Shown piece after piece: positions 16,574-25,877 of a DNA stretch of 64,000 nt. Position 1 is the stretch's first letter. Every line of letters starts with the position of its first letter. The position numbers were made by a program, and so were the translations under genes. The notes under the pieces were generated by a model. It had not been told where the DNA came from. It was given only the letters and a program-made list of their open reading frames with translations, and searched no databases. This stretch comes from JBGPLJ01 sp035644395 (GTDB taxonomy: Bacteria; Pseudomonadota; Gammaproteobacteria; Steroidobacterales; Steroidobacteraceae): contig DASQOR010000047.1 of NCBI GenBank assembly GCA_035644395.1, positions 62,001 to 126,000 of the forward strand, given 5' to 3'.

Positions 16574-18061
16574 TCAGCGGCACGTAAAGTTTGCGGCGTC
16601 GTTCGGATCGCCCGAGCCCTTGTAGCGGGGCAGGGCGGGGTAGCGGCAAATCGGGCGCGACAGCTTGCCGTCCGCCCGCGTGCCGCGCATCGATTCCGGG
16701 GGATCCTTGCGTTCCACCCAGTCTTCGAGCGCACGCAGCGGGTCGAACGTGTTGGCGCCGCGTCCACCCCCGCAGTGTTCAACGCCGGGCGCAAGGAACA
16801 GGCGTACCGGCGCGTCGAACAGCTTGCTGCGCTCGCCGAGCGCTGCCTGTGCGGCCTCGTAGTACTCGAGCGTTTCCAGCGGGCTCGGCCCGGGATCATC
16901 GAAGCCGTGCCAGAGGATGAGCTTGCCGCCGCGCTCGACGAAGGCGGAGAGATCGGGATTGACCGCTTCGTATTGAGCCGCGAAGGGCGAGCCGCGCACG
17001 GTGGCAAGATCCTTGTCTGGATCGAACGATGCGAGATCGAAATCGCGATCCTTGAGGAGGGTTTCGCGCAGATTCTTGAGGCCCGCCGTTTGCGCGCCGA
17101 CGCCGAGCTCCTGCTCCGCGCCGACGTCGATGAACCGCATCCATCCTGCTTCGTCGCCGGGCAGAATCGGATAGGCGGCCGTCCCGCCGTTCGTTGTGGT
17201 CACCCTGGAATAGATCGCCCGGACGGCGAGGACCTGCGCGGGTGAGAGACAGTCGGGTGACGCGACATCCGCGGAACACGCGACCGCGGACGGATCGAAG
17301 GAACACGCCCGCGGATCGGTGACGATACCGTCCTCGAGGCCGTCGAGGCCGTCGCAGGCCGCGAGTGAGGCCTCGTTGAGCTTCACGAGCTGGCCGGGCG
17401 TGAGTGCTGCGCCCGGTGCGCGGAACGCCAGCGTGCGAAGCAGCTGCGACGTTTGAGTGAGGAGCGACTGCACAGGAGCTCCGGCGACGACACCGTCGTA
17501 GTCATCTGCAAATCGCTGTGCCTCGATCAGGCCCTGGCGGCCCCCGGTGGAGCAGCCCTGGAAGAACGCGCGCGTTTGCGCCCGGCCGTAGTAGCGGGCG
17601 ATGAGATCCTTGCCGAGGAGCGTCATCTGGTGAATGGCTCGCCAGCCGAAGTCGGCGACCGCAACCGGCCTGGCGGCCCAGCTCGGATCCCAGAGTTCGG
17701 CGCTCTCGTGTCCGCCATCGGATTGCGCCGTGACGTAGCCGCGTGCGAGCGGGGCCTGCGAGGCAGCGAACCGGATGTCGCCAGCCCAGCCCGCGCCACC
17801 GAGCCCAAGCAGCTTGTCATTCCAGGCATCCGGCAGGCGGTAGATGACGCCGATGCGCGAGCCGGCCACCGGTGAGACGACCGCCCTGACTTCGCAATGC
17901 GCGACACTTCCCGGCAGGCTGTCGCGGGTCACCACTTGCACCGATTGCACGACCGTATTCTTGAAGAGCCCGGCCGTGGCGAGCGCTTCGCAGGCCGGCC
18001 GATTGCTGGCGGAAGCGGCGATGGCGCCGAAGAGCAGGATCAGGGTGCAGAATTTGCGCAT
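16574..18061 (-). CDS. Tannase/feruloyl esterase family protein, secreted
   Basis: A 495-residue protein with a signal peptide (to about residue 19). The nucleophile is S171 in GCSTGGRQG, preceded by C170, and the histidine is in GVEHCGGG, followed by a cysteine. Together with HGFDDPGPSP (the aspartate) this makes the CS-D-HC signature in which a disulfide holds the triad. The family hydrolyses feruloyl esters of arabinoxylan or gallate esters. I used the ATG at 18061, giving MRKFC and a clean signal. Feruloyl esterase activity would suit the arabinoxylan genes at 4-13 kb. It is divergent from the sorbosone-dehydrogenase-like gene. Confidence 0.9.
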   Translation of the reverse strand: MRKFCTLILLFGAIAASASNRPACEALATAGLFKNTVVQSVQVVTRDSLPGSVAHCEVRAVVSPVAGSRIGVIYRLPDAWNDKLLGLGGAGWAGDIRFAASQAPLARGYVTAQSDGGHESAELWDPSWAARPVAVADFGWRAIHQMTLLGKDLIARYYGRAQTRAFFQGCSTGGRQGLIEAQRFADDYDGVVAGAPVQSLLTQTSQLLRTLAFRAPGAALTPGQLVKLNEASLAACDGLDGLEDGIVTDPRACSFDPSAVACSADVASPDCLSPAQVLAVRAIYSRVTTTNGGTAAYPILPGDEAGWMRFIDVGAEQELGVGAQTAGLKNLRETLLKDRDFDLASFDPDKDLATVRGSPFAAQYEAVNPDLSAFVERGGKLILWHGFDDPGPSPLETLEYYEAAQAALGERSKLFDAPVRLFLAPGVEHCGGGRGANTFDPLRALEDWVERKDPPESMRGTRADGKLSRPICRYPALPRYKGSGDPNDAANFTCR

Positions 18062-18169
18062 GGCCCGGACAATTTTCGCATGCGCGAGCTTGCCTGCCAG
18101 CGAAATCTGACGGTTCGGCGTCGATTGCGCCGACTGGGAAGTCGCGGGCGAGCCTGTTAAGAATGCCTG

Positions 18170-19501
18170 GTGGCAATGAGTCGCAAAGTCTGCGTCCCCG
18201 CCCTGGCCGTCCTCGCGGCCACGCTCGCCGTCGCGGCCTGCGGTGAAATGGCGACGCTGCCGGTGGAAGCCGGCATGGGACCGGATCCGAAACTGCCGGA
18301 TCCCAACGCGACTCTCATTCCGACCCTGAACGTCGCCAGGGCCGTGGGCTGGAGCGCCGGGCGCACGCCGACTGCCGCCGCGGGAACGCAGGTGACGGCG
18401 TTCGCAACCGAGCTGCAACATCCGCGCTGGCTCTACATCCTGCCGAACGGCGACGTGCTGGTTGCGGAAACGAACGCGCCGCCCAAGCCCGATGACACCC
18501 GCGGGATCAAAGGCTGGTTCATCAGGAACTCGATGAAGAAGGCGGGTGCCGGCGAGCCCAGCGCCAATCGCATCACGCTCCTCAGGGACGCCGACGGCGA
18601 CGGCAAAGCCGAGCTGCGCGCCGTCTTTCTCAAGGGCCTGAACTCGCCGTTCGGCATGGCGCTCGTCGGCGATCAGTTCTACGTCGCCGATTCCGACGAA
18701 ATCGTGCGCTATCCCTACCGCGGCGGCGAAACCGAGATCAAGGCGACCGGCAGCAAGCTTGTCGAGCTGCCGGCGGGCACGATCAACCACCATTGGACCA
18801 AGAATATCCTGCCGAGCATGGACGGCACGCGGCTCTATGCGACGGTCGGCTCCAACAGCAACGTCGCGGAAAAGGGCATGAAGAGCGAGGAAGGGCGCGC
18901 TGCGATCTGGGAGGTCAACCTCGCCACCCACGCGCATCGCATTTACGCCTCGGGTCTGCGCAATCCGAACGGCATGGCGTGGGACCCGGCGACCGGCTCG
19001 CTTTGGACCGTCGTCAACGAGCGCGACGAGATCGGCAGCGATCTCGTGCCGGACTACCTGACGTCGGTGCGGGATGGCGGCTTCTACGGCTGGCCGTACA
19101 GCTACTACGGCGCGCATATCGATGAACGCGTGCAGCCGCAGTCGCCGGATCTCGTGGCGCGCGCGATCGTGCCGGACTACGCGCTCGGGGCCCACACGGC
19201 CTCGCTCGGCCTCGCGTATTCCGACGGGCAAGCGCTGGCGCCGGTTTTCGGGACCGGCATGTTCATCGGCCAGCACGGCTCGTGGAACCGCAAGCCGCAC
19301 AGCGGCTACAAGGTTATTTTCGTGCCGTTTGCGGCGGGCAAGCCCTCCGGGGCGAGCGCCGACGTGCTGACGGGATTCCTCAATGAGAAGCACGAGGCGA
19401 GCGGACGGCCGGTCGGCGTTGCCGTCGATCGCAGCGGTGGACTGCTGGTCGCCGACGACGTCGGCAACACCATCTGGCGCGTGACGGCGATCCACCGCTA
19501 G
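18170..19501 (+). CDS. Sorbosone dehydrogenase-like (soluble glucose dehydrogenase fold) lipoprotein
   Basis: About 443 residues with a lipobox (LAVAAC, about residues 19-24). A six-bladed propeller follows, with blocks LQHPRWLYILPNGDVLVAETN, LNSPFGMALVGDQFYVADSD, GLRNPNGMAWDPATG, NERDEIG and GGFYGWPYSYYG. This is the PQQ-dependent sugar/L-sorbosone dehydrogenase family, which oxidises aldoses in the periplasm. The start is GTG 18170 or, two codons later, ATG 18176. It is divergent from the feruloyl esterase and 34 bp upstream of the S9 peptidase. I saw no PQQ-synthesis genes here. Confidence 0.87.
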   Translation: MAMSRKVCVPALAVLAATLAVAACGEMATLPVEAGMGPDPKLPDPNATLIPTLNVARAVGWSAGRTPTAAAGTQVTAFATELQHPRWLYILPNGDVLVAETNAPPKPDDTRGIKGWFIRNSMKKAGAGEPSANRITLLRDADGDGKAELRAVFLKGLNSPFGMALVGDQFYVADSDEIVRYPYRGGETEIKATGSKLVELPAGTINHHWTKNILPSMDGTRLYATVGSNSNVAEKGMKSEEGRAAIWEVNLATHAHRIYASGLRNPNGMAWDPATGSLWTVVNERDEIGSDLVPDYLTSVRDGGFYGWPYSYYGAHIDERVQPQSPDLVARAIVPDYALGAHTASLGLAYSDGQALAPVFGTGMFIGQHGSWNRKPHSGYKVIFVPFAAGKPSGASADVLTGFLNEKHEASGRPVGVAVDRSGGLLVADDVGNTIWRVTAIHR

Positions 19502-19535
19502 CCGATACTCGCGCCCATCCCGACGGGAGGGGTCG

Positions 19536-21506
19536 ATGTCGGTCAGGGGCTCGGGGGCGGGCCTGTTGCTCGCCATGGGGGGGCTCGCCGGTGCAGCCGC
19601 GCAAGCGACATCCCACAGCGTGGAAGAACTGTTGCGCGAGCCGGTCGTGCGCGATGTCGCGCTATCGCCCGACGGCAAGCGCATCGCGATCGCCGGCGAT
19701 TTCGGCGGCCATCTCGACGTCGTTGCCGTCATCGACGTGGAGCACCTGGGCGAATCGGGCGCGGTCAGCAAGTTCACCATCGGTGAGCCCGGCAAGTTCT
19801 CTCCGCTCTGGGTGATGTGGGCGAACGAGAAGCGGCTCCTGGTCGGTCTCGATGTCGCCTCGCGCAGCGGCCGCCACTACATCGGCCGCCAGGTCGAGGC
19901 GATCGACCCGGACGGCCAGCATCCCGTGGAGCTCTTTTCCGCCGCGCCGACGCCGCAATCCTTTCCGAAAGACCTGTCGCGGGTCATCGACCTGACGCCG
20001 GACGATCCCGATCACATCATCATGGCCGCGATGAATGCCGGCACGTACGACCTCTTCAACGTGAATGTCTACAGCGGCGCGGCGGACAACCTGGTGCGCG
20101 GGCGTGCGAATACCGTCGGCTGGGACCTGAAGGACGGCAAGCCGGCGCTTCGCTATGACTCGAACCGCCGCGGCACGGAGCTTGCCGTGTACCGCTGCGA
20201 CAATCCGAGCTGCCGTGACCTCTCGCTGATCGTGCGCACGCGGCGCCAGGACAACAAGCAGGACTGGCAATACGCGGGCGACGCGCCCGGCATCGGCATG
20301 ATCTTCGCGCGCGGGCGCATGGCAGGGGCCGACAAGCTGAGCATCTTCCGCTACGACCTGCGTGCGCGCGCTCCCGTCGAAATCGTGGCCGAGACGCCGG
20401 GCTACGACATGAGCACGGTGATCGAGATCAATGGCGAGTATCTCGGTGCGGGCTACGTCGCCGACACGCTGATGTACAAGCTCAAGGATCGCAAGCTCCA
20501 GGGACACTGGAACGGCATGCGCAATTATTTCAAGCGCCAGGCCAACGTCCGCATCGTCGACGTCGACCGCGCCAGGACCCATATGCTGGTGCATGTCGAG
20601 GGTCCGCAGGCGCCGGGGGACTATTACCTCTACGACGTCGGGACCGCGCAGCTGAAGTTCGTTGCCTCGGACCGGCCGTGGCTCGATCCCGAACGGCTCG
20701 CGACCGTCGAGGTCGTGCCGAGCCCGATGCGCGACGGCGTTACGATCACCTCATACCTCACGCGTCCGCTGGCGATGACGGGGCCGCGGCCGGTCGTCGT
20801 CGTGCCGCACGGCGGCCCGGAAATGCGCGATTCCATCGATTTCGACCCGCTCACGCAGGCCTTTGCCGCCCAGGGCTGGCTCGTGCTGCAGCCGAATTTC
20901 CGCGGCTCCTCGGGATACGGCCGGGCCTTCACCGAAGGCGGCCACCATCAATGGGCGAAGCGCATGCAGGATGATGTCACCGACGCCATCGGCGACCTCA
21001 TCAGGCGCGGTGTCGCCGATCCGAAGCGCATCGCCATCTATGGGTCGAGCTATGGCGGCTACGCCGCATTGATGGGAGCCGTCGTGACACCCGACCTGTA
21101 TCGCGCGGCGGTCTCGCTGTCGGGCTTGAGCGATTTGCGCGCATTCCTCGCTTTTGTGCGCGAGCAGGATGGCGCGGATTCGGAGAGCTACCGCGCCTGG
21201 GCCGGAAACATCGGCGATCCGCAACTGGAAGGGGACGCGATCGATGCGGTGTCGCCGCGCTACCGCGCAGCGGATATCCGTGCCCCGGTGCTCCTCATGC
21301 ACGGCACGGACGACGGCATCGTGCCGGCCCGGCAGTCGGAGTGGATGAGGGAAGCGCTGCAGAAGGCCGGCAAGAAGGTCGAGTACGTCGCGTTTGCCGG
21401 GGAAGGACACCGCGGCTGGTCGACCGCGAATCAGGCGCGCGAGATCGAACAGGCCATCGCCTTTTTCGCCCCGCTGCTCAACCAGCCGACGGCGGCGATC
21501 CAATGA
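19536..21506 (+). CDS. S9-family prolyl oligopeptidase-like serine peptidase, exported
   Basis: A 656-residue protein with an N-terminal signal peptide (to about residue 25). A beta-propeller region (opening RDVALSPDGKRIAIAGDF) is followed by an alpha/beta-hydrolase catalytic domain. The triad is S505 in YGSSYGGYAAL, D593 in HGTDDGIVP, and H625 in GEGHRGW. The layout matches acylaminoacyl-peptidase/DPP4-like S9 enzymes, which cut short peptides outside the cytoplasm. The start follows GGGAGGGG. Its stop codon directly abuts the stop codon of the convergent lipoprotein gene. Confidence 0.92.
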   Translation: MSVRGSGAGLLLAMGGLAGAAAQATSHSVEELLREPVVRDVALSPDGKRIAIAGDFGGHLDVVAVIDVEHLGESGAVSKFTIGEPGKFSPLWVMWANEKRLLVGLDVASRSGRHYIGRQVEAIDPDGQHPVELFSAAPTPQSFPKDLSRVIDLTPDDPDHIIMAAMNAGTYDLFNVNVYSGAADNLVRGRANTVGWDLKDGKPALRYDSNRRGTELAVYRCDNPSCRDLSLIVRTRRQDNKQDWQYAGDAPGIGMIFARGRMAGADKLSIFRYDLRARAPVEIVAETPGYDMSTVIEINGEYLGAGYVADTLMYKLKDRKLQGHWNGMRNYFKRQANVRIVDVDRARTHMLVHVEGPQAPGDYYLYDVGTAQLKFVASDRPWLDPERLATVEVVPSPMRDGVTITSYLTRPLAMTGPRPVVVVPHGGPEMRDSIDFDPLTQAFAAQGWLVLQPNFRGSSGYGRAFTEGGHHQWAKRMQDDVTDAIGDLIRRGVADPKRIAIYGSSYGGYAALMGAVVTPDLYRAAVSLSGLSDLRAFLAFVREQDGADSESYRAWAGNIGDPQLEGDAIDAVSPRYRAADIRAPVLLMHGTDDGIVPARQSEWMREALQKAGKKVEYVAFAGEGHRGWSTANQAREIEQAIAFFAPLLNQPTAAIQ

Positions 21507-21944
21507 CTAGTGATGGTACCGGTCGCGGCGGTAGTCATCGTCCCTGCGGTAGTCGCCGGCATCGTGCCGCATCTCGGCGTAGTCGACGTGGCGGATATCG
21601 GTGATGCGGCAGCGATCGCCGCCGATGACCATGTAGTCGTACGTGCGGTCGAAGTCCTCGCGCGAGGACGTCAGCCGCAGGCGGCTGACCTGCGTCAGGT
21701 CCTGGCAATCGCGCTCGACCGTGAGGAGATAGGCGTCGTCGGGCGTCGTCCACACCACGACGCGGTCGCGATCGACGGCGCGCCAGCCGTCGAGGCTGCC
21801 ACGATACGCGAACCGGTCGATCGGCGGACCCGCGTAGCGATCGTAGCGATCGAGCGGATCACGCACGTAGGTACGCTCGGGCGCACTCGAACACGCCGCG
21901 AGCAATCCGGCGAGGCAAAGGAGCGAAAGCGTGCTGGTCTTCAT
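21507..21944 (-). CDS. Small lipoprotein of unknown function (DUF6491-like)
   Basis: A 145-residue protein with a clear lipobox (LAAC, cysteine at residue 18). A domain follows with WRAVDRDRVVVWTTPDDAYLLTVERDC and a paired cysteine in GGDRCRITDIRHVDY, then an Arg/Asp/Tyr-rich tail. The cysteine pair and the RxxGSLDGWRAVD start fit the DUF6491 group, an assignment from memory. I chose ATG 21944 because it gives the lipoprotein signal. No function can be offered. Confidence 0.7.
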   Translation of the reverse strand: MKTSTLSLLCLAGLLAACSSAPERTYVRDPLDRYDRYAGPPIDRFAYRGSLDGWRAVDRDRVVVWTTPDDAYLLTVERDCQDLTQVSRLRLTSSREDFDRTYDYMVIGGDRCRITDIRHVDYAEMRHDAGDYRRDDDYRRDRYHH

Positions 21945-22077
21945 GGCGTTTCTCCGAGTGCGACGCCAGCTTGGCAATCCCGGCGCGCGCGGACCATTCG
22001 AAGTCCTCCATGAATTTCTGTGGGAGTGCGCCTACGGCCACCCCGTTCCGGCTGCCGTCCTGTAGTCTTGCGCGACC

Positions 22078-22440
22078 ATGAAGACGGCGACCCTCAGAAA
22101 TCTTGCGCGCACCCTGTTCTGGCCCGCCGTGATCGTCACGATCGTCGGCGCGGTGATCCCGCCGGCGACGCTGAACGGCATCGTGCCGTGGGACAAGGCC
22201 GGCCACTTCCTTGCGTTCTATGCGTTGACGCTTCTCGGCGTCGCGGCGTTCCCGCGCCAGCCGGGCGTCGTCATCGGCGCTGCACTGTCGCTCTTCGGCG
22301 CACTGATCGAAGTGGTGCAGTCGACGCCGCTCGTGCATCGCGACGGCGACTGGCATGACTGGGTCGCGGATACGGTCGCGATTCTCGCGGTGCTTGTGCC
22401 GATGGCGCTCATGCGCTGGCGCAGCACGCACGCCGATTGA
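22078..22440 (+). CDS. VanZ-like membrane protein
   Basis: A 120-residue protein with four hydrophobic segments. Signature residues are WDKAGHFLAFYALTLL, then GALIEVVQ, and DWHDWVADTVAILA near the end, as in the VanZ family of small integral membrane proteins. The role is unknown outside teicoplanin resistance, where VanZ acts by a mechanism that is not clear. It is convergent with the LysR gene, with 3 bp between the stops. Confidence 0.85.
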   Translation: MKTATLRNLARTLFWPAVIVTIVGAVIPPATLNGIVPWDKAGHFLAFYALTLLGVAAFPRQPGVVIGAALSLFGALIEVVQSTPLVHRDGDWHDWVADTVAILAVLVPMALMRWRSTHAD

Positions 22441-22443
22441 CGC

Positions 22444-23343
22444 TCAGGGCTCGATGTTGCGCAGCGCCTCGAGGAATTTCTGCACGGGCGGCGGTGTCGA
22501 GCTGCGGCGGCGGCGAAAGACGAAGAAGCGGCGCTGCATGTCCATCTCCTTCACCGCGAGCGCGCGGATGAGTCCCGCCGATTCTTCCGCGGTGAACAGC
22601 GGCTGCGGCAGCCAGCCGAGGAACTTCGTGCGAGCGACCAGTGCCTTGATGACCGCGGGGTAGCGCGTCTCGACGGCGACCCGCGGCGGGGCGAGGCCGA
22701 GTCTCGCGGTGAGCGCGTTGAACTGCTTGCGCGGTTCGGCTTCCTCGGACGGCATCACCCAGTGCTCGTGGATGAGATCCTGCATGGTGAGCCCGGAGCG
22801 CTCCTGCAGCGGGTGATTGGCGGCGGAGATCACCGAGTAGCGGTCGGTGAACTTGTGTTCGCCCACCTGCACGATGTCCGGGCTCTCCGCGATCGGTCCC
22901 GATATCACGACGTCGATTGCATTGCTGGTGAGCGCAACCGCCAGCACGTCTTCGACCGCCTCGGTGATCTGCACCTGCAGGTTCGGCCACTGCGTGAGGA
23001 TCCGGTCGAGCACGGCGGGCAGCACCATGATCGCGGCGCTCGCCACCGCGCCGATGCGGATCGTGCCCTGGCCGAGCCCGCGCAGCGCGTTGATCTGCTC
23101 GACGGCGCGCGCACCTTCTTCGCTCAAGACCGTCGCGTGCGGCAGCAGGGCGTGGCCGAAACTCGTGAGCTCCATGCCCGTCGTGCGGCGCTCGAAGAGG
23201 GGTACGCCGAGTTGCAGTTCCAGCCGCCTGACCGTGCGGCTCAGGGCGGGCTGCGTCACGTGCAATGCTTCCGCCGCCAGCCCGAGGCTCCCCGCATCCA
23301 CGATCGCGAGGAATGCACGCAGTTGACGGGGGTCGAGAGCCAT
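22444..23343 (-). CDS. LysR-family transcriptional regulator of the adjacent catabolic block
   Basis: A 299-residue LysR protein with an N-terminal helix-turn-helix (RQLRAFLAIVDAGSLGLAAE, then HVTQPALSRTVRRLE) and a PBP2-like effector domain beginning near residue 90 (GTIRIGAV). ATG at 23343. It lies divergent from the benzoylformate-decarboxylase-like gene with a 94-bp gap, the usual arrangement for a LysR activator and its target. The inducer would be a substrate or intermediate of that block. Confidence 0.92.
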   Translation of the reverse strand: MALDPRQLRAFLAIVDAGSLGLAAEALHVTQPALSRTVRRLELQLGVPLFERRTTGMELTSFGHALLPHATVLSEEGARAVEQINALRGLGQGTIRIGAVASAAIMVLPAVLDRILTQWPNLQVQITEAVEDVLAVALTSNAIDVVISGPIAESPDIVQVGEHKFTDRYSVISAANHPLQERSGLTMQDLIHEHWVMPSEEAEPRKQFNALTARLGLAPPRVAVETRYPAVIKALVARTKFLGWLPQPLFTAEESAGLIRALAVKEMDMQRRFFVFRRRRSSTPPPVQKFLEALRNIEP

Positions 23344-23437
23344 AGCGAAATGTTATGACTTCGCCGCCAATTGGCAATAGTCAGGCATAGCAAATAAGAG
23401 GATTGTCCCTGCGAGTCCGCTCGTTGGGGGTTGTGCG
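23344..23437. promoter_or_regulatory. LysR/decarboxylase divergent promoter with palindrome
   Basis: This 94-bp gap is A+T-rich relative to its surroundings and contains GCCAATTGGC, a perfect 10-bp palindrome at 23366-23375. A CATAGC(G/A)AA motif occurs at both 23341 and 23387 on the same strand. These are candidate LysR contact sites. No footprint-level conclusion is possible from the sequence. Confidence 0.45.
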
Positions 23438-25078
23438 ATGGGCGATAAGGCGGCCTTTCCGTCGACTGGCCTCGAGGCCGGTCCCGCCACGCAAGTCACC
23501 GTTCGCGAAGCCGTTTTCGACCTTTTTCGGGCCTTCCGGCTGACCACCATCTTCGGCAATCCGGGCTCGACGGAACTGCCGATGTTCCGGGACTTTCCCG
23601 CCGACTTTCGCTACGTGCTCGGGCTGCAGGAATCGCTCTGTGTCGGCATGGCGGACGGCTTTGCCCAGGCGACGCGCAACGCTGCCCTCGTGAACCTGCA
23701 TTCCGCCGTCGGCGTCGGCCACGCGCTCGGCAACATCTTCACGGCCTATCGCAATCAGACGCCGCTCCTGATTACGGCCGGCCAGCAGGCGCGTTCGATC
23801 CTGCCGTACGAACCGTTCCTGTACTCGCAGCAGGCCGCGGAGTTTCCGCGGCCGTACGTGAAATGGAGCGTGGAGCCTGCGCGGGCCGAGGATGTGCCAG
23901 CCGCCATCGCACGCGCGTACTACATGGCGATGCAGGCGCCGCGGGGCCCGACCCTCGTTTCGATTCCCGTGGACGACTGGGATCGCGACTGCACGCGCCT
24001 CGCGGCACGCACCGTCGGTCTTTCGGGGACTGGCGATGCGACGCTGCTCGCGCAGGCCGCCGCAGCCCTCGCACGCGCCCAGCGCCCCGCGATCGTCGTT
24101 GGTGCCGGTGTCTCGCGCGACGATGCCTGGGCGGAGACCATCGCGCTCGCCGAGCGCCATCAGGCCGCGGTCTGGGTGAGCCCGATGTCCAGCCGCAACA
24201 GTTTTCCGGAGGACCACCGGTTGTTCGCGGGCTTCCTCGCGGCGGACCGTGAACGCATCGTGCAGAGCCTCGCGGGCACGGACCTGATCCTCGTGCTCGG
24301 CGCCCCGGCGTTCACTTATCACGTGGAGGGCTTCGGACCGCACGTACCCGCGGGAGCCGAGCTCATCCAGCTCGTCGACGACCCGTCCATCGCATCGTGG
24401 ACACCCGTGGGCGTTTCGATCGTGACGCACCTGAAGCTCGGCGTGCACGCGCTGCTTGCAGGACCCACGCCGGTGGCGCGAAGCGCGCCGCGCGTTGCGC
24501 AGCGTCCGCCGCGCTTGAACGGCGCCCAGCTGACCGACAGTTATCTCCTGCAACAGATGGCCGCGCTCCGGCCGAAGGGCAGCGTCGTCGTCGAGGAAGC
24601 GCCGAGCAGCCGGGGCCCGATGCACGACTATCTGCCGATCACGGAACGCGACGGCTTCTACACCTGCGCGAGCGGGGGACTCGGCCACGGGCTGCCCGCC
24701 GCCGTCGGGGTGGCGCTCGGCCGACCGGAAGCGAAAGTGATCGCGTTGCTCGGCGACGGCTCGAGCATGTACTCGATCCAGGGGCTGTGGTCCGCGGCGC
24801 AACTCGGCCTGAAGATCGCCTTCATCATCGTGAAGAACGGGCGCTACGAGGCGCTGCACGAGTTCGGCCGCCGCTTCGACCTCAAGCAGCTGCCGGGCAC
24901 CGCGCTGCCGCAGCTTGATTTCTGTTCCCTCGCAACGGCGCAGGGCGTGCGCGCCATTCGTGTCGAGCGCGCGGCCGAACTGACGGCCGCGCTCACGGAA
25001 GCTTTCCGGTTCCGCGAATCGATCCTCGTCGAAGTCGTCGTCGAAGACGCGGCAGGAGGGCACACGCAGGACGCGTGA
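23438..25078 (+). CDS. mdlC: Thiamine-diphosphate decarboxylase, benzoylformate decarboxylase-like
   Basis: A 546-residue ThDP enzyme. Benzoylformate decarboxylase active-site residues have counterparts: S44 in GNPGSTELP, E65 in LQESLC, H88 in NLHSAVGVG, and H295 in FTYHVEGFG. The cofactor motif runs from G439-D440-G441 to N467. KWSVEPARAEDVPAAI resembles the Pseudomonas MdlC sequence. It should decarboxylate an aryl- or alkyl-glyoxylate to the aldehyde in the cytoplasm. It is the first gene after the LysR gap and is followed 6 bp later by an SDR, which could handle the aldehyde or the preceding alcohol. Other ThDP decarboxylases share the fold, so substrate is not certain. Confidence 0.85.
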   Translation: MGDKAAFPSTGLEAGPATQVTVREAVFDLFRAFRLTTIFGNPGSTELPMFRDFPADFRYVLGLQESLCVGMADGFAQATRNAALVNLHSAVGVGHALGNIFTAYRNQTPLLITAGQQARSILPYEPFLYSQQAAEFPRPYVKWSVEPARAEDVPAAIARAYYMAMQAPRGPTLVSIPVDDWDRDCTRLAARTVGLSGTGDATLLAQAAAALARAQRPAIVVGAGVSRDDAWAETIALAERHQAAVWVSPMSSRNSFPEDHRLFAGFLAADRERIVQSLAGTDLILVLGAPAFTYHVEGFGPHVPAGAELIQLVDDPSIASWTPVGVSIVTHLKLGVHALLAGPTPVARSAPRVAQRPPRLNGAQLTDSYLLQQMAALRPKGSVVVEEAPSSRGPMHDYLPITERDGFYTCASGGLGHGLPAAVGVALGRPEAKVIALLGDGSSMYSIQGLWSAAQLGLKIAFIIVKNGRYEALHEFGRRFDLKQLPGTALPQLDFCSLATAQGVRAIRVERAAELTAALTEAFRFRESILVEVVVEDAAGGHTQDA

Positions 25079-25084
25079 CGCGCG

Positions 25085-25843
25085 ATGGGCTGCCTCAAGG
25101 ACAAGGTGTGCATCGTGACCGGCGCGGCCGGGAGCATCGGCCTGGCAAGCGCCAAGCTGTTCGCTCAGGAAGGCGCTCGCGTGATGCTGCTCGACCTGAA
25201 GGAGAGCGACCTCAGCCGCGCGGCAAAGGAATTGCCGGCTGACCGGGTGATTTTCCAGGCGACCGACGTGCGCCGCGCCGCCGATGTGCAGTCGGCCGTC
25301 GCCGCTACCGCAAGGGAGTGGGGAGCGATCGACGTGCTCTTCAGCAACGCGGGCAACGCCGGGGTGATCGCGCCGCTCGCCGACTATCCGGAAGCGGTGT
25401 TCGACGACGTATTCGACGTGCACGTGAAGGGCGCGTTCCTGCTCGCGAAGTACGGCATTGCACGGATGAACGACGGCGGCAGCGTCATCATCACTTCGAG
25501 CGTCGCGGGCCTGCGCGGGGACGCGGGCGTCTACGGCTACATCCCGGCCAAGCACGCCCAGGTCGGGCTCATGCGTTGTCTCGCGAAGGAATTTGCCGGG
25601 CGCCGCATCCGCGTCAACACGATCCACCCGGGGCCCACCCTGAACAGTTTCCAGTCGGGCATCGAGGAGCAGCTGAGCGCCGTGCTCGGCCGCGATGCCG
25701 GACAGTTTTTCAACGAACGGATTCCTCTGGGACGGCACGCCGCTCCCGAGGAAATCGCGCGCTCGGTGCTTTTCCTGGCATCGGATGCGGCGAGCTTCAT
25801 GACCGGCAGCACGCTGGTCGTCGACGGCGGAATGAGTGCCTGA
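25085..25843 (+). CDS. Short-chain dehydrogenase/reductase
   Basis: A 252-residue classical SDR with the nucleotide-binding motif TGAAGSIG (residues 13-20), the structural NAG motif (FSNAGN), a catalytic serine in ITSSVAG, and the Y-x3-K pair in YIPAKH. An acidic residue after strand 2 (LLDLK) favours NAD. Co-transcribed with the decarboxylase (6 bp) and followed 34 bp later by the TonB receptor. Oxidation of an alpha-hydroxy acid or alcohol to supply or use the decarboxylase product is plausible. Confidence 0.9.
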   Translation: MGCLKDKVCIVTGAAGSIGLASAKLFAQEGARVMLLDLKESDLSRAAKELPADRVIFQATDVRRAADVQSAVAATAREWGAIDVLFSNAGNAGVIAPLADYPEAVFDDVFDVHVKGAFLLAKYGIARMNDGGSVIITSSVAGLRGDAGVYGYIPAKHAQVGLMRCLAKEFAGRRIRVNTIHPGPTLNSFQSGIEEQLSAVLGRDAGQFFNERIPLGRHAAPEEIARSVLFLASDAASFMTGSTLVVDGGMSA

Positions 25844-25877
25844 TTCGGTCCGAATCGAGCTACAAGGGGGAACGAAC

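Noticed and set aside
18115..18133. Inverted repeat TCGGCG-N7-CGCCGA between the esterase and sorbosone-dehydrogenase-like genes
   Set aside because: Short G+C-rich arms of this kind arise by chance in this DNA, and no regulator gene is adjacent.
16574..19795. A 1073-codon - strand frame
   Set aside because: Only the last 495 codons (from 18061) are a gene; the upstream part lies antisense to the sorbosone-dehydrogenase-like gene and has no recognisable domain.
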